Origin: Patiria pectinifera
Taxonomy: Eukaryota > Echinodermata > Asteroidea > Valvatida > Asterinidae
DNA length: 64,000 nt
Direction: 5' to 3'
Assembly (NCBI GenBank): GCA_029964075.1
Contig: CM057130.1
Coordinates: forward strand, 6,014,001-6,078,000
The first letter of the stretch is position 1. Each line of letters begins with the position of its first letter. The notes beneath the pieces were generated by a model, which was not told where the DNA came from, searched no databases, and saw nothing but the letters and a program-made list of their open reading frames with translations. The position numbers and the translations under genes are program-made. This document shows, piece by piece, positions 45,159 to 57,294 of this stretch.

Positions 45159-45219
45159 CACTACAGCAATGTACGCTTTGTAGAGCCAGCAGGCCCAGAA
45201 GAATGCTTTTGTGAAACAT
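45159..45219 (-). CDS. Exon 1B: signal peptide, distal duplicated copy
   Basis: Near-perfect copy of exon 1A inside a 3-kb direct tandem duplication. It encodes the same 20-residue signal peptide with one conservative change (Ile16 to Val: SVHCCS instead of SIHCCS), keeps the same ATG, the same phase-1 GTGAGT donor and the same upstream hairpin and palindrome. Because the donor phase is unchanged it can splice to exon 2 at 40271 by skipping exon 1A. I infer an alternative promoter and first exon producing a practically identical mature protein. It could also be a silent by-product of the duplication; nothing in the sequence disables it. Confidence 0.75.
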
Positions 45220-45776
45220 GCTTCAACCTTTTGAAAGGCTGTGATGAACAGCCTTGATCGAACGTTCGATGGCTATGAGAGAACTTTGAAATTTGACTCC
45301 AACTTCGACAGCGACTTTGGATATAATGAGTTCCCGCTTCTGACAGGTGGACTTTTAGTGGCGGAGTGATTACATAAGGTGTTGTTTAGTCTAGTTATCA
45401 GGAGCTTGCGTCGCTCCTTTGTTGGTCGATCAGGATTGGGCCCTGGTACAGTCGCTAATTATCTGTCTTTTAGCACATGCGGTAAGTCAGCGTATTAGCC
45501 TTTACATCAATCAAGCGTTTCTTAGAAGGTGTTTTGTTGCACAGTGCCACTGACTTCAATTTGCACTCTTTACAGTCGGGATAATGGTATACAGGGATAG
45601 ATGAAGAATGGAATGCCGGTCTTTGGAAGCAAATTCCATCAATCACTCGATCTATGTGCTTTCTGATAGTATCGGCGTATTAAGGTGGATTAAAAGTTTG
45701 ATGGCAAACAAAAGAAACGGAGCCGCTGACTGAAGCCTTCATTTTCTATTGTTTGCCTGCATTTCTACCAACCTGG

Positions 45777-46170
45777 GTCCGCGTATTTTTTTCCTCGGAG
45801 GGTTTGGGCCAAGTCATGCATAATTCAGTTTTTCCTTTGAATCATTGCAAGATACTGGGTCTTGTTCTCTTTTCCCTTAAATTAAAATTATCTCAACGAT
45901 AAATTTAGATAGGAAAAATAGTCGATGAAAATGAGCAGCGACGACACGGATTCGAGCCCTGCAGGGATCTTTGCCTCATCTCACTATCCACTAGGCTATG
46001 TGTGGTACCTCGACAACAACCGTTCTTTAAAATGCATGTAACTGGTTGACAAAATAACAACAATGCTCTTGATATCATTGTTCTGTTCTCATGAAAAAAT
46101 TACTTGCCCGCTCGAAACCATTGATCATGACTTGGCCCCAATCGTCCTGGAAAAAAAATCACGCGATCCG
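45777..46170 (-). mobile_element. tRNA-like SINE core with type-2 inverted repeats, copy B
   Basis: Duplicate of the 42929-43322 element carried along in the tandem duplication; practically identical. Confidence 0.78.
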
Positions 46171-46480
46171 CCACTCGACACTACGGTCAAATTAGGAGAG
46201 TACATTTTGATGTAAACTTTAACCAGTTTAAAGCTGAAGTTAATATTGCGCGTTGAACACATTGAAACATGACCATGGGATTATGAGGTATCGATGCCGG
46301 CCATGCCATATTATTTTATAATAAAATACAAAACATTATATTTGTTCATGGTTTCCCAATGTCTCCTCCGGCCCCTTCGTCCTACCTTTGTTGTCGGGTT
46401 TATGGAAAACATCCATCGTCCTATATGGAGGAGTAACTATTCAAGCTCAAAGGTCAGATAGCTTGTTCATGGTTTGCTGG

Positions 46481-46498
46481 ACCATGGAGCTCCATGGT
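46481..46498. repeat. Perfect 18-base palindrome
   Basis: ACCATGGAGCTCCATGGT is a perfect palindrome without spacer, in a stretch rich in CATGGT motifs. Confidence 0.8.
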
Positions 46499-46568
46499 TG
46501 GACCATTGTTCCCATGATTTGAGTACGCCTACCCCAACTCAACAACAATACATACCAATCCCAAGCCC

Positions 46569-46871
46569 ATGGACAAGAAGTCACTTCTAATTAATGTACC
46601 AGACCACGTATACACCTTTCTGCGATTGGTTGGCAAACTGCATTTTTGCCAACTAGGGCCTGCAAAACTGTGGAAGGTCCAACACTGCAAAAATGAAAAA
46701 GAGTTATTACAGATCACCAAAATATTTTCTGTTTTAGCCTCTGAAGAAGAACTTGCTAAGTTCGCAACGTCAGGCCACATTAATTTTAAGATTTATATAT
46801 TTCAGGTCCATCCAGTCAGTAAGCAGTTTGCAGCAGTTTTACTTTTTTTCATGCACCAAAATATTATTTAA
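46569..46871 (+). pseudogene. Coding-like fragment related to 11.4 kb
   Basis: An open frame of 100 codons (LLINVPDHVYTFLRLVGKLH ... ELLQITKIFSVLASEEELAK ... INFKIYIFQVHPVSKQFAAV) ends in low-complexity sequence. Its last third matches 11380-11475, which argues for a repeated element or a pseudogene family, not a unique gene. No family recognised. Confidence 0.3.
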
Positions 46872-47088
46872 TTCTTGAAAATACAACATTTTCAACAAAG
46901 CTACAAAAATAATCCCCACATGTGCCTTTTTACTATGTGTTGATGGCGTTATGAGGCGACTTTTTTGGAAAAATATGTTGTCAACCACGGCTTCAAATTA
47001 TGCGCTTGCGGCAGCCCATGCAAAATGGCGCCAATGTTTACAAACAAAAGAAAGGCCTATACCAAGAAATCTGCCATTGCACGGTGGA

Positions 47089-47271
47089 AAGATACTAGGA
47101 CAAGATTAGTTTGCGGTAGCACCATGTGAATAAATCTCTTTTGTGAGTATGTGCGGTTCTGATGAAAAGAACCGGAGGGACTCATTCCGGTTCTTTTCAG
47201 AACCACACATACTCACAAAAGAGATTTATTCACATGGCGCTACAGCAAACTTATCTTGTCCTAAATCCGCC
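47089..47271. mobile_element. Fold-back element, AGGACAAGATTAGTTTGC ends
   Basis: Arms of about 75 bases: GTTTGCGGTAGCACCATGTG, AATAAATCTCTTTTGTGAG, CCGGTTCTTTTC and their complements. A partial relative is at 36285-36360. Confidence 0.85.
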
Positions 47272-47499
47272 ATTGTTAGCGCATGACTTAAATGTACAAA
47301 GGTGTGTTAATTGAATCCATTATTGAAATGTCACACACACAAAAACTGAGAAATGTCAACTCCGACAGCGCTTTAATCTTTGCAAAGTTTCATAGGCTTT
47401 TCCTAGATCATCGCTTGTTTGTACATCTTCCAAAAAGACGATAACATCTCAAAGCAAGAATTAAAGAAGATACCATTTTCCCGGTAATCGGTTGCACAG

Positions 47500-47695
47500 A
47501 TGGTAAATAAGGTAACCAAAGGGCTATTTTTACGTGCTCAATCCTCATGCCTCCCTTATATCCAGGGGCGGCGTAACAGGGGGGGTGCACCCCTCTTTCC
47601 CCCCCCCCCCCCCCATTTTCCCAGGCCATCAAATGTGCCCCCTCGAGATGGTTAATAAGATAACATAAGTGCTATTTTTTACGTGCTCACTCTGC
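47500..47695. repeat. G/C-run element bordered by a 45-base direct repeat
   Basis: CCAGGGGCGGCGTAACAGGG and a C run are flanked by GGTAAATAAGGTAACC ... TTTTTACGTGCTCA and a diverged direct copy GGTTAATAAGATAACA ... TTTTTACGTGCTCA. Confidence 0.5.
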
Positions 47696-49829
47696 GGTGA
47701 AATAAATTCCTTTCAGCAGAAAATTTACATGAACCATCGACACTCAATGAACACTTTTAGATGACTTCAATCATGATGACAAAACTATCCATTAACAGAT
47801 ATATATATATACGCGCCAATGAGAGGTGGGAATGTTTTGCTCGCCCATAACGCCATGTGTAATTTCTCTGAACTGTTATATAATGGTTGCAGGTGACGCA
47901 TACGCCCCAAATTTCTTGCGCGGGCTATCACGATTTGCAGGTCCTCAAATTTTCTATGGTTTCTGCGGCCTATGTATTAAGTTGAACATTTGTAAAACTG
48001 AAGGGTGGGGTCTCTGCACAGTGAGCTTGAATTTCTGTAAAAATTGAATGAAATTAAGCCAATTGCTCTATTCTCCAATGCAGTGGAGGAATTATTTTCA
48101 AAATGGCGACGGACATGGGGACTACTAATAGGGGTGATAATTTAGGGATTGAAATTTAAAGGTCATTGGTTATCCCCAGGAGATTGAACAGGAAGCGAAA
48201 GATGATGAAATAAGCTTCATGTTGATGTGTGTCTAGCTTGAGAGTGCATGGTGAGGGTTGTATTCCATTTGTTTTAAGTTAGGGCATGCATTTATCATTC
48301 GGGTCTATGGCAATTTATCTGCACCAAAGATCGTACATGAGAAATATAGGACACTAGCTAGGTATCAGTTTGTACATATGTAGGTGTACATCTATATCTG
48401 TGCGTATTTTTACATGCGCCCTGACAGGATTTATAAGAAAAAAATAAGAAAAATCTAACTATTTTTGAGCAATCAATGTTCATGATTCTTGACAAATTTT
48501 GGATACATTTATTCAGCCAAAAAGCGGAAAGAAATCAACTGCCTTCCACTTTTATTAAAATCTCCGTCAGTGTGCCACGTCAGGTCTACCGAACATTTTG
48601 TTTCTTCCGAATTTGATTCTCCGATTGCACGGAAATTGTCTCAACCGCGCGAGCTAGAGGGAGTATCAAATTAAAATGCCTAAATTCGAAACTTCATCCT
48701 GCCTTGGGCCCTCTCGTCTATACCTGAATGGGTGACCACCCATCCTAATTGGTTCGCTGTCCAATGTTGGTTGGTAAGATTCGCGGAATTATCTCCGGGC
48801 CTTCATAACTCCAGGGCCGCGCATTTTTCATCCGAAACCACTAGTACAGCCCGCGGGAGGGGGATGGGGTGTATCGATTGCGGGAGTGCGTTTGAATGGC
48901 AAATTGATGGAGTGGAAGATGGGTGTTTTCGCTAAAGTTCAAGCATCTTTACTTTTAGACGACATGCTTTCTTGGCAAAGGAGCAACACCGCCCACTTTA
49001 GTCTTAAATGGAGCGTGCAGCGATTATGATCGTTAGTGTGTATATTGTGTAAAACGTGCACCTTATTGTTTCACGTGGTGGTCCGACCGAACGTAAAGCG
49101 AAGATCCTGCCAATTTTGAATTACGGTATCCTCTTTTTGAGTCCGCAATGTCTCGTATTAACAGTGTAATAAGACTGTATTTTGAAACTCCACGCTGTAT
49201 ATTTGAAACTCCACGCTATGCAAAAAGTGACCTAAGGTCTTCTTTAAATTGGTAATATCTGAAATCGAATGAATATCTTGCGGTCACAAGGCACATCCCA
49301 AACATACCTCCCGTGTCACCTATCACCTGTTGCACTTGATTGCCAATAATTACCATCGAGTCACGTGACAATACAAATAAATTTAAGATTGGGGTATCCA
49401 TTCGCGTGAAGTAACCCTATATTTAAAGCAATCTCTAAACCTTCCTCAAATGTTCGCTTTCACATGCACACTCAGTTTAGCCGTCGCAAACTCATAAAAA
49501 CCAAGATTATAGCATCGACTACGCAGCAAACCAATCGAAGGAGCATTTATTCTATTCCTTAAAACTAATACCGATGCTCTTTGTATAATATTCTTGCCCT
49601 GTCCGGGCCGTTACGGGGCTGAAAATGTCAGAAAATGTCAACGATGCATTGCCTACTTATGGAAGCTGGCCAGAACAGTCTCGGTACAGAACATGTCCAC
49701 TTAAAGTACATCTTGGGAATAGTGATCAGTCAATTGCAATGGCTTAAATGTCCGGAGAGAGAGGGTATTTATTTTCTATGATGATGGCCAGGAGATTAAC
49801 CAATTACACCACACTACTTGGTAGAAATA
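47696..49829. other. No supported gene
   Basis: AT microsatellite at 47798-47810; otherwise only short chance frames. A GC-richer patch near 48700-48930 shows no recognisable exon. Confidence 0.45.
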
Positions 49830-50493
49830 CAGGGTGAGTCGAAAGGAAAGTGACTGATAAAAAATAATTATGTGGCTCGCTCCATTTAATAAAAATAGCA
49901 CAGGAATAAAGTACATGTTATTGACTTGTAACTGAGAAAATTTCATGTAATTTGCATACTCTATTCACAAGTTATTTCTATTCTAATACAAATATCACAA
50001 AATTCAGCTGTCCACCACTGATAATTTACCGATATGCATTGATGAAAACCCTGAACCAGGGAGGTTTACCTACCTCTGTGAATCAATGAAAACTTGCAAA
50101 GGAAAACAGACCAAAATCACCATCATCATTTCAGGAAAAAAAACTGTATTTGTTCCTTATATACAAAACAAAATCTGACAGTAAAAATAATGTTTCAGTC
50201 TTGACTCAAATTATTAAAATCTCATTTTTATTTGAATGCCTGCATGTAAAATCTGGTTCTCGCTCAGCTGAATGGCTTCAAAATGGCATTTCATGGACAG
50301 CTGTAAAATGGGTTCTTTTAGTAAAACATGTACAACTCCTGATAGCATGGATCAATATCAGTAATTCCTTTTTGTTCGCATGAACGGACGAACATGCTCG
50401 TTTAATACATGCTTCATTGGTGTGTCAAATTTAATAGTTTTTAAGGAGAAAACAAATCATTTATCCAGGTCACTTTCTTGTTTACTCACCCTC
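49830..50493. mobile_element. CAGGGTGAGTC-type mariner-like element
   Basis: TA|CAGGGTGAGTCGAAAGGAAA at left and, inverted, TA|GAGGGTGAGTAAACAAGAAA at right. The interior corresponds, in reverse, to 22935-23590. No intact transposase. Confidence 0.75.
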
Positions 50494-50494
50494 T

Positions 50495-53060
50495 ATCTGA
50501 ATAGCTAATCCTTCTGTGGTCTTCAATCATGTTTGAGGGTCCATTGAAGATGTACCTTGCTATTTTCGAGTTTCACACACACAAAAACACATTTGCCTAA
50601 TTGTTCTATAACATTACCCAAAAGTTCTTCACTTTGAGTGCGATACTAAAAGCAAAATATACAGGACATGTCTACTAAAAAAATGGATTATGTAGGGACC
50701 GGGTACCAGTCTGCTCACCACAAGGAAGATCCGATTGTGCGCAAAAGCAGCACAAACCGAAAGCCTTTAGACAGAGAGTTGCAGACGCCCAAAATATAAA
50801 TAAAGTATTTTTGTCGTAAATAAACCATTCAAATTGAAAATTTGCCAAGAGAAAAAAAAATCATATATAAATGTGAAAGAGCAAAGACAAGACATCTTTT
50901 GGCCTAAAGCTCATTTTAAAAGTGATAGGGTCAAATGAAAAGTGAACTGTTCTTGTAGGAATCCCATTCACTTAAGATTGTCTATAGTCAATTATCATAA
51001 GAAGAAATGAACTTATTTCAACTGTGCTGAGCTTTACCGGCTCCCGTTGGCCATAAACGTTCAATCAAGTTTTCGCCATTTTCAAACCTGACTGCAGTTT
51101 TGCTATAGAGTGCCCCACACCTTCAAATAACGTCAATACCTATGGCGTGCCTACACAGATGTCTACGTCATTTTGGCCCATCTTTGGATTTTGTTCCCTT
51201 CCCCTGGCACCATGCCGCTAAGCGATCATTTAACAAGCCATTACGCACTCGGTTTACGGGCCATGACTACGTGCCTGCCGCCTACAGCGAACCAGCTGAT
51301 CAGGTGTTGTACAGGTAGACCTCAAAGTGACTATGTGCATGAAGGGACGGTTCAGTGTGCTTGCCCCTTCTGGATCGATCAGCTAGGGGCACACGGTAAC
51401 TCATACGGCCACTTGCGGTCGAGCACTTCCTTGCTGTGTTTGCACGAGATGTGGCAGGCATGTGAGTAATTCGGATTATATTAAATATCCCTGGGCAGTT
51501 ACTGCTATCAAATTGTATTTTTGTGTCTTGAATTTACGCCATCTCTTAGTGGCAGATGTACATGACTGGAGCTGTGATTTGCAAACGGGACCTTTTTCCG
51601 CGTGAGGAAAATATGGAGTTCACATGATCACAATCGGTTAAAATAGGCCCTACACGTAGTTGAGAAACCGTCATGATACAACACCCAGAATCTGGGAGTC
51701 GTATCAAGACGGTTTCTGAACAAGGTGTGTTTTTTAAGTTATCAAAACTTAATATCTTAGGCCTACTATGTGTACATGGATTTTAACCGATATGTTTGAA
51801 ACCGTGAGTCTAATGTCACAAGACTTAATTGGAACCGGAATTAACTGCATCAGTGACAGGGCCATTGTATGTAGGCCTAGCATGATAAGGTATTATGTAT
51901 TATCAGTGACCAATGATCCCTAACGAATCTCAAATCTGAAGCTGCTGGGGGGGGGGGGCTAGCTCGTTTCATGGTAACTACAAAAGACCGCCATCTTGTC
52001 CCTTAGGCTATATGACGTGTATGAAAATACGCAGGACATTATGTTGGTGACGTCAGAAGCATTGCATCATGTGTTATGCCGATTGCAAATTCTTTGATAA
52101 GATAAGGTTGCAAATCTTAATCTGTTTAGATTCAGATTCATAAGAAAGACAAATGCCACCGTTGTACCTCCGCTGCTGTTTCCAGAAAGACCTCCAAGAT
52201 TAGGATCAAGTTTTTGAAAGCGAAAAGAGAATAAAACCCGGAGAAGCAAAAGGAGGAGCTGTCATTCAATTAACGTTGTAATTGATAAATTTGTTCTGAC
52301 GTGTACAGGGATTGTTTTGAGTCCCCGGCCCATGACGTATGTAAAACTGCTCACTGCAAAGGAATGTGCTGAATGCGAACACTGAATTATTAAATTCGTT
52401 AAATACTGGGCCTTTGGTATTCATGTATTCGAGCGCCTCACATGTCATTTCATACTGGCGTCCAGTCGGGAGTCGCACAGGTCATTTGAATAGCTTGTGA
52501 TTGGATTTGAGACTGGATGACCACCGAACTTACTCTTGGGGATTTACGGTGGGCTGGACTACTTCACTGTTAAAATACTCAATCATCGAGTTGCAACCAA
52601 GTAAATAGGCCAAAAATCCGTCCGTGTACGTGTGAGCTCATGAATAAAAGTTATACTTTTGAATAGTTCTGAGAGCTATGGATTTGGGGAATTGAACACA
52701 TGTGGCACTATACCTCTGGCCTGGACTTGGAGCTTCCAATTCTGAGCATTTTGGATGCAATTGGGCCCGGAAGTGGAGCTATTCAGCCATGTTGTGCAGG
52801 GATCCTTTTTTTTCAAAATGGCTACTTTTCCAGATTGGAAAACATCGTTCGTTTTAGGGGTGGCCTTCTTTGGGTGAGGATTTCTCCAAAAAGTCATTCG
52901 TCAACCCACCAAAACTTGAAAAGAAAATGAAAGATGGCATGTTGATCATCATTTTTCTGTGCAGCCTGAACACCTGTGAGAGTTTTGAGTACTTCTAAAA
53001 GAATTTTGAAGTATGGGGATTTAACACTGGTGTCTATGGGAATTTATTTGCCTGGGTGCA
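50495..53060. other. No supported gene; one hairpin
   Basis: A hairpin at 51669-51720 (GAAACCGTC / GACGGTTTC with inner GATAC repeats). An open frame at 51173-51469 ends next to GTGAGT but has no recognisable features. A G run at 51950-51958. Confidence 0.4.
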
Positions 53061-53066
53061 CCCACA

Positions 53067-53857
53067 GAGCCTGAAAGTTGACTGCTGGTGGCGCGCTTCC
53101 AGACCCCTTGAATAGGAAAATTAGCGTGTAAAAGTCGGAGTTTTAAAAAATATTTTTTTGTACTTTGATTTCTTAAGAAATTCATCCTCTAAAAAAGGCC
53201 TTTGCAAAATTGTTACTAGCATCTCAATTTATGAATACTGAAACATCGCATGACGTGGAAGAGAAATATCGTGCCAAAAATTGACCTCTCACATGCTTCT
53301 GAAAAAAAACCTAAACTACATGTGGACTAATAGAACTCGGCGAAGCACTCGCATGAAGATGAACATTTATTAAATAATTTTGTGGCGATCATTGGGTAAA
53401 AACTATAACTTAAATAGGAGACTTAAATTACTTTTGGGACACAAATTTTGTTCAAATAAACTTGAAGGACTGATTCTTATTTACAAACAAATCTAAAATG
53501 ACCGTTGATAAGAAATGTCGATAACAACGACTAAATGTAGAATCCATCGGATGTAGGTAGGTAAATTTTGAGCCGTTATCATTTTCGTTCTCACGCAAGG
53601 AGGCGATGTGAAATCAAACGAGATCGAACAAGGATAGGTGCGAAAATCCAAATGTGAAAGGTAAAATTCGTTTTTACCCTGCGATTTGTCATCATTTTTT
53701 TCTTGTGGAATGCCAAGATAAAATTCCAACATGAATGTTTCTTGGTGTGATTACGGTTAGAAATCATTCTGTCAAAGTGTTATAGCAAGCGAAAGGGCAA
53801 CTGGGGGTCGCGGAGGGGTTTGGAAGCTCAAAGACACAATGGCGCACTTTCAGGCTC
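53067..53857. mobile_element. Possible transposon with AGAGCCTGAAAGT ends
   Basis: AGAGCCTGAAAGTTGAC ... GCGCTTCCAGACCCCTT at left is mirrored by AGGGGTTTGGAAGC ... GCGCACTTTCAGGCTCT at right. It directly abuts the element at 53860. Confidence 0.5.
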
Positions 53858-53859
53858 TA

Positions 53860-54368
53860 CAGGGTGAGTAAAAAAAAAAGAAACCTTAATATCGGGACCA
53901 TTGTTTTAGTGAAGTTATAAATGTAGCACTTTCAAAATCTAGGATATGAAAGCTCATTTCATAAGCTTTCTTTTAGTATACGAATCATTTAAATCACTTA
54001 TGTACTTTTCAAGTTACTGACTTTTAAACGCAACCACCGCTTTACAGTTCTTTCCACGGATCCCAAAAAGGTAAGTGTTCTTTCAGCAAAACGAAAACAA
54101 ATCACATAGGGGTGGGTGTGAATTGTTTTCGTTTTGCTGAAAGAACGCACACCTTTTCTTTGATCCGTAGACAGAACTTTAAAACGGTGGTTGTGTTTAA
54201 AATTCCGTAACTGAAAAAGTACATAAGCGATTTAAATGATTCTTGTACTAAAAGAAAGCTTATGAATTGGGCTTTTTTTCTCTTAGATTCTGAAAGTGCT
54301 ATACATGCAGAACTTCACTAAAAACAAAAGTCCCGACATTTGGGTTTCGTGTTTTTTTACTCACCATG
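53860..54368. mobile_element. CAGGGTGAGTAAAA fold-back element (complete, TA flanks)
   Basis: A 509-base, near-complete hairpin with TA on both sides. Arms of about 240 bases share, among others, CACTTTCAAAATCTAGGAT, GCTTTCTTTTAGTA and TTCTTTCAGCAAAACGAAAA with their complements. Confidence 0.87.
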
Positions 54369-54371
54369 TAT

Positions 54372-56570
54372 AGCGAGCAAGTTCGAGTACCAGCCTAGCT
54401 GGCTTGTGATTGTTGTTGTCACAAGCTAGCACAGGGTATATACGGTTCTCATAATGTCCCTACTGAAGAGCAAAATCGATTTTCGAAATCTCATTAATGG
54501 GCCATAATGGGCCATTAATGTTATCGCGGATAACGTCAAGCGAGGCTCAGCTTGCTTTTTTAATGTTCTTATATTATTATTATTAGACATGATGCTTTTC
54601 TTTCGCTATTTTACTCTGGTATAATGCGATGTTTTTCATTCGAGTAATTTGCCTTACACATGTAATTATATAAAGGAGCTATAAAAAAAAAATAGCAGTA
54701 GCCATATACTTGTCTCATTTTTACCGGCCGACCTCGGGGTGTTATATTCGATGTTATCCATTGGGAACAGGAGATGCAATCACTCGAGGGTGTAAAGACT
54801 AACTTAGTTATCGGTTGTTTTTTAGGTGCATTGAACCTTCAGGCACAGCTGTTGCATGTTGGAATACAGATCTGTACATGTCAAATCGTTCGTGATATCA
54901 TACAGTTTACCAATTGGAACACTTATTTTTAAATCAGAGATCAGCCCTCTCATGGGAAAAATGGTGTATCTTGAAAAAAAAACGCATTTCGAGAAGAATC
55001 AGTTTTAAAGTTGGGGGTTTTCTATTTTTTTCTATTTTACCATTAATTAAACCAATTTTTCTACCACAGATTGTGAATAATGTTGTAAATAAACAGTGCA
55101 AATTGCAGCTTCTTGTCTTTGCGCGCTGTGTGTTGGATAGAGGCAATTTGACAACAGTTACACCATTTTTACCATGACGTATCACAAACATAAATAAAAG
55201 GATTATTTTGGTAAAAAGGTGTATCTTGGGAAAGCACATCCAAATGTACTATTATTGCATTTCTACGATGCGTATAACACACTGCCACAAGGCAAAAAAG
55301 GTGTATATTTTATGGTTACGCAATTTGCCTTGTCATATCTGGTCAAATCTAGCACAAAACAGTGTATCTCAATATGCACCCTTTTGTCAAAGGAACTTAA
55401 TCAAACAAGCACGGTTTTGCACGAGATACGCCCCGCTATCTTTGAAACGGAAGGCCGTATGGACTTGAGGGTTCGTTTAATGGAAACACACCCCAATAAC
55501 CCCAAAAATGACTTAATCTCAAAAAGGTCAAAATCGAAGTTACACCATGTTGCCATATTTCGAGTGAGATTTCTAACGAAACAAATATTTAGGATCGAAT
55601 TAACCATTTGATGTCAGGCCTACACACGCACTGTCATTTTCTCCGATTATCCGTTTTCAGCAAGCCAAATTTGAAACAGCGCCCCCTTCGAATCACCGAT
55701 ATTTAGACGGGATCACCTGTATTAAGACGGAATCACCAGTATTAAGACGGAGTGCCCTACTGACGGATCCGGAACACAGCGAAGGAGACACGCCACTGAA
55801 CACCCCCCCCCCCTCACCCCCGGAAAATGAAAGTTGCCCTTTTGGCCGGTCCCAGAAAACCAGTCTAGAGTCTTCTCATAATCTAACAGACTTACTGACT
55901 CAATGACTGACTGTCATATGTGACTTTACCAGGCTTATGGGCTGGTGAAGAGAAATGGCCAGTGCTACATGTATATATGCATATCCCCTTCGGCGGGCTA
56001 AATCCATCAGATGCATGAACAAACTTCCAGTGGATAGCCATCGTGCTTAAGCAATTGATTAGAAAAATGTGCGCTCTGCGTCAAGCATTACTAGGCTTAC
56101 ATTGTTTTTGTTTTCAGTTGCCCCTTTTAGCAACCACCGTACAATTTTGAAAATACCACCAGAACTCGGGCGAGTCAAAGTGAGGTCGGACAAACAACTT
56201 TTAGGCGGCAAATTCAAAGTGTGTTTAGCTCCTCGTGCCGTGGTCTCTTCCCCCACTCGGAGGTCTCCAGACCTTTGACCCAGGGGCATCTCACTCTTGA
56301 GTCCGTCCATATAGCGGCGCATGGGTTTCGATGGATTATTCACAGGGAGAAGAGTTGCGACCGCAAAATTGCTGCCCAATCACTCCCGTTCCTAACATAC
56401 AACCACAGATTCAAACAATCGTGTGGGGCCGGGGCGAATTTTTCTCCCAAACGACATCCACATATGGGTGTACGCTATATATGGCGTTTTGGACTTAACT
56501 TTTATAAAAAAAAATTTAAAAAAAAAGAAAAAGAAAATATAAAATTAGAAAAAAAAAGAATTTGAACGTT
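54372..56570. other. No supported gene
   Basis: Short palindrome GGGCCATAATGGGCC near 54495-54515. A 130-codon open frame at 55219-55611 shows no recognisable domain; the motif AAGGTGTATCTTG recurs at 54960 and 55215, which suggests repeat sequence. Confidence 0.4.
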
Positions 56571-56579
56571 ATGCAATTC

Positions 56580-56735
56580 GGACTTTATTTCCCTTTTAAA
56601 AAAAAAATCCTCCAAAGCCTCAGGTTAGAAAAGGAAAAAAATTCGGGTACAAAACCGAGATCCGAACCAGCAACCTCGCGATTCAATCCTACTCTCTGAC
56701 GACTGAGCTGTCGCACTGCTCGGCGAAAACGAGAG
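56580..56735 (-). mobile_element. tRNA-derived SINE or tRNA pseudogene
   Basis: On the minus strand, GACAGCTCAGTCGTCAGAG (A-box-like) is followed after about 30 bases by GGTTCGGATCTC (B-box-like), then an A/T-rich tail of homopolymer runs. The D-arm and T-arm motifs are tRNA-like, but the stem pairing is poor, so a SINE head is likelier than a functional tRNA. Confidence 0.55.
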
Positions 56736-56889
56736 GAAACAAATAATCAATATACCTGCGTGCATATCATAAAAGAATCGTAGAGGGCGCTAAACAAATA
56801 TGTATGTGGATGTCGTTTGGGAGAAAAAAATCGCGGGCCGGGGACGGGCATGCATCATAATTATGGGGTCGCTGTTCAGTGCTGACGGG

Positions 56890-57290
56890 AAGCGTAATGT
56901 TTATTCCCAGGACGGGTTGGGGTCGAGTCATGAATAATTCAGTAGTTTCGATCGGGCCAGTAGGCCTATGTTTATTCATGAGAAAAGAACAATGATATCA
57001 AGAGCATTATTGTTATTTAGTCAACCCGTTGCATTAAAGCATTTTAAAGAACAGTACCTAGTGGATAGAGAGATGAGCTATGGATACAAAGATCCCTGCT
57101 TCGAATCCACGTCGTCGCTGCTCGTTTTCATTGACTATTTTTCTTCTCTAAATTTATCGTTGAGATAATTTTAATTTAAGGGAAAAAAAACCCCGAGAAC
57201 CACTAAGTGTCTTGCAACGATTCAAAGAAAAACCTGAGTTATGCATGATGACTTGGCCCAAACCCTCCTAGGAAAAAAATACGTGGACGG
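56890..57290 (+). mobile_element. tRNA-like SINE core with type-2 inverted repeats, third copy
   Basis: Same organisation as 42929-43322 but in the opposite orientation: GGACGGGTTGGGGTCGAGTC ... GTGGATAGAGAGATGAG ... CTTCGAATCC ... ATGACTTGGCCCAAACCCTC. More diverged than the duplicated pair. Confidence 0.75.
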
Positions 57291-57294
57291 AACT

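Larger units (their letters stand above)
43482..46340 (+). repeat. Tandem duplication, copy B (contains exon 1B)
   Basis: Second copy of the 3-kb unit in the same orientation, with only scattered substitutions (for example GTATGC to GTACGC in the signal exon). Its middle part has been replaced by a C-run rich stretch (44090-44160) and other sequence, and one 250-bp block is inverted relative to copy A. The junction at 46315-46345 carries a small TA-rich difference. Confidence 0.92.

Noticed and set aside
48720..48760. 5S rRNA-like GAATGGGTGACCACC
   Set aside because: Only a dozen or so bases resemble 5S rRNA; the rest of the gene and its internal promoter are absent.
55219..55611. A 130-codon plus-strand frame
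   Set aside because: No recognisable domain; upstream sequence is repeated nearby, suggesting repeat DNA. Not strong enough to call a gene.
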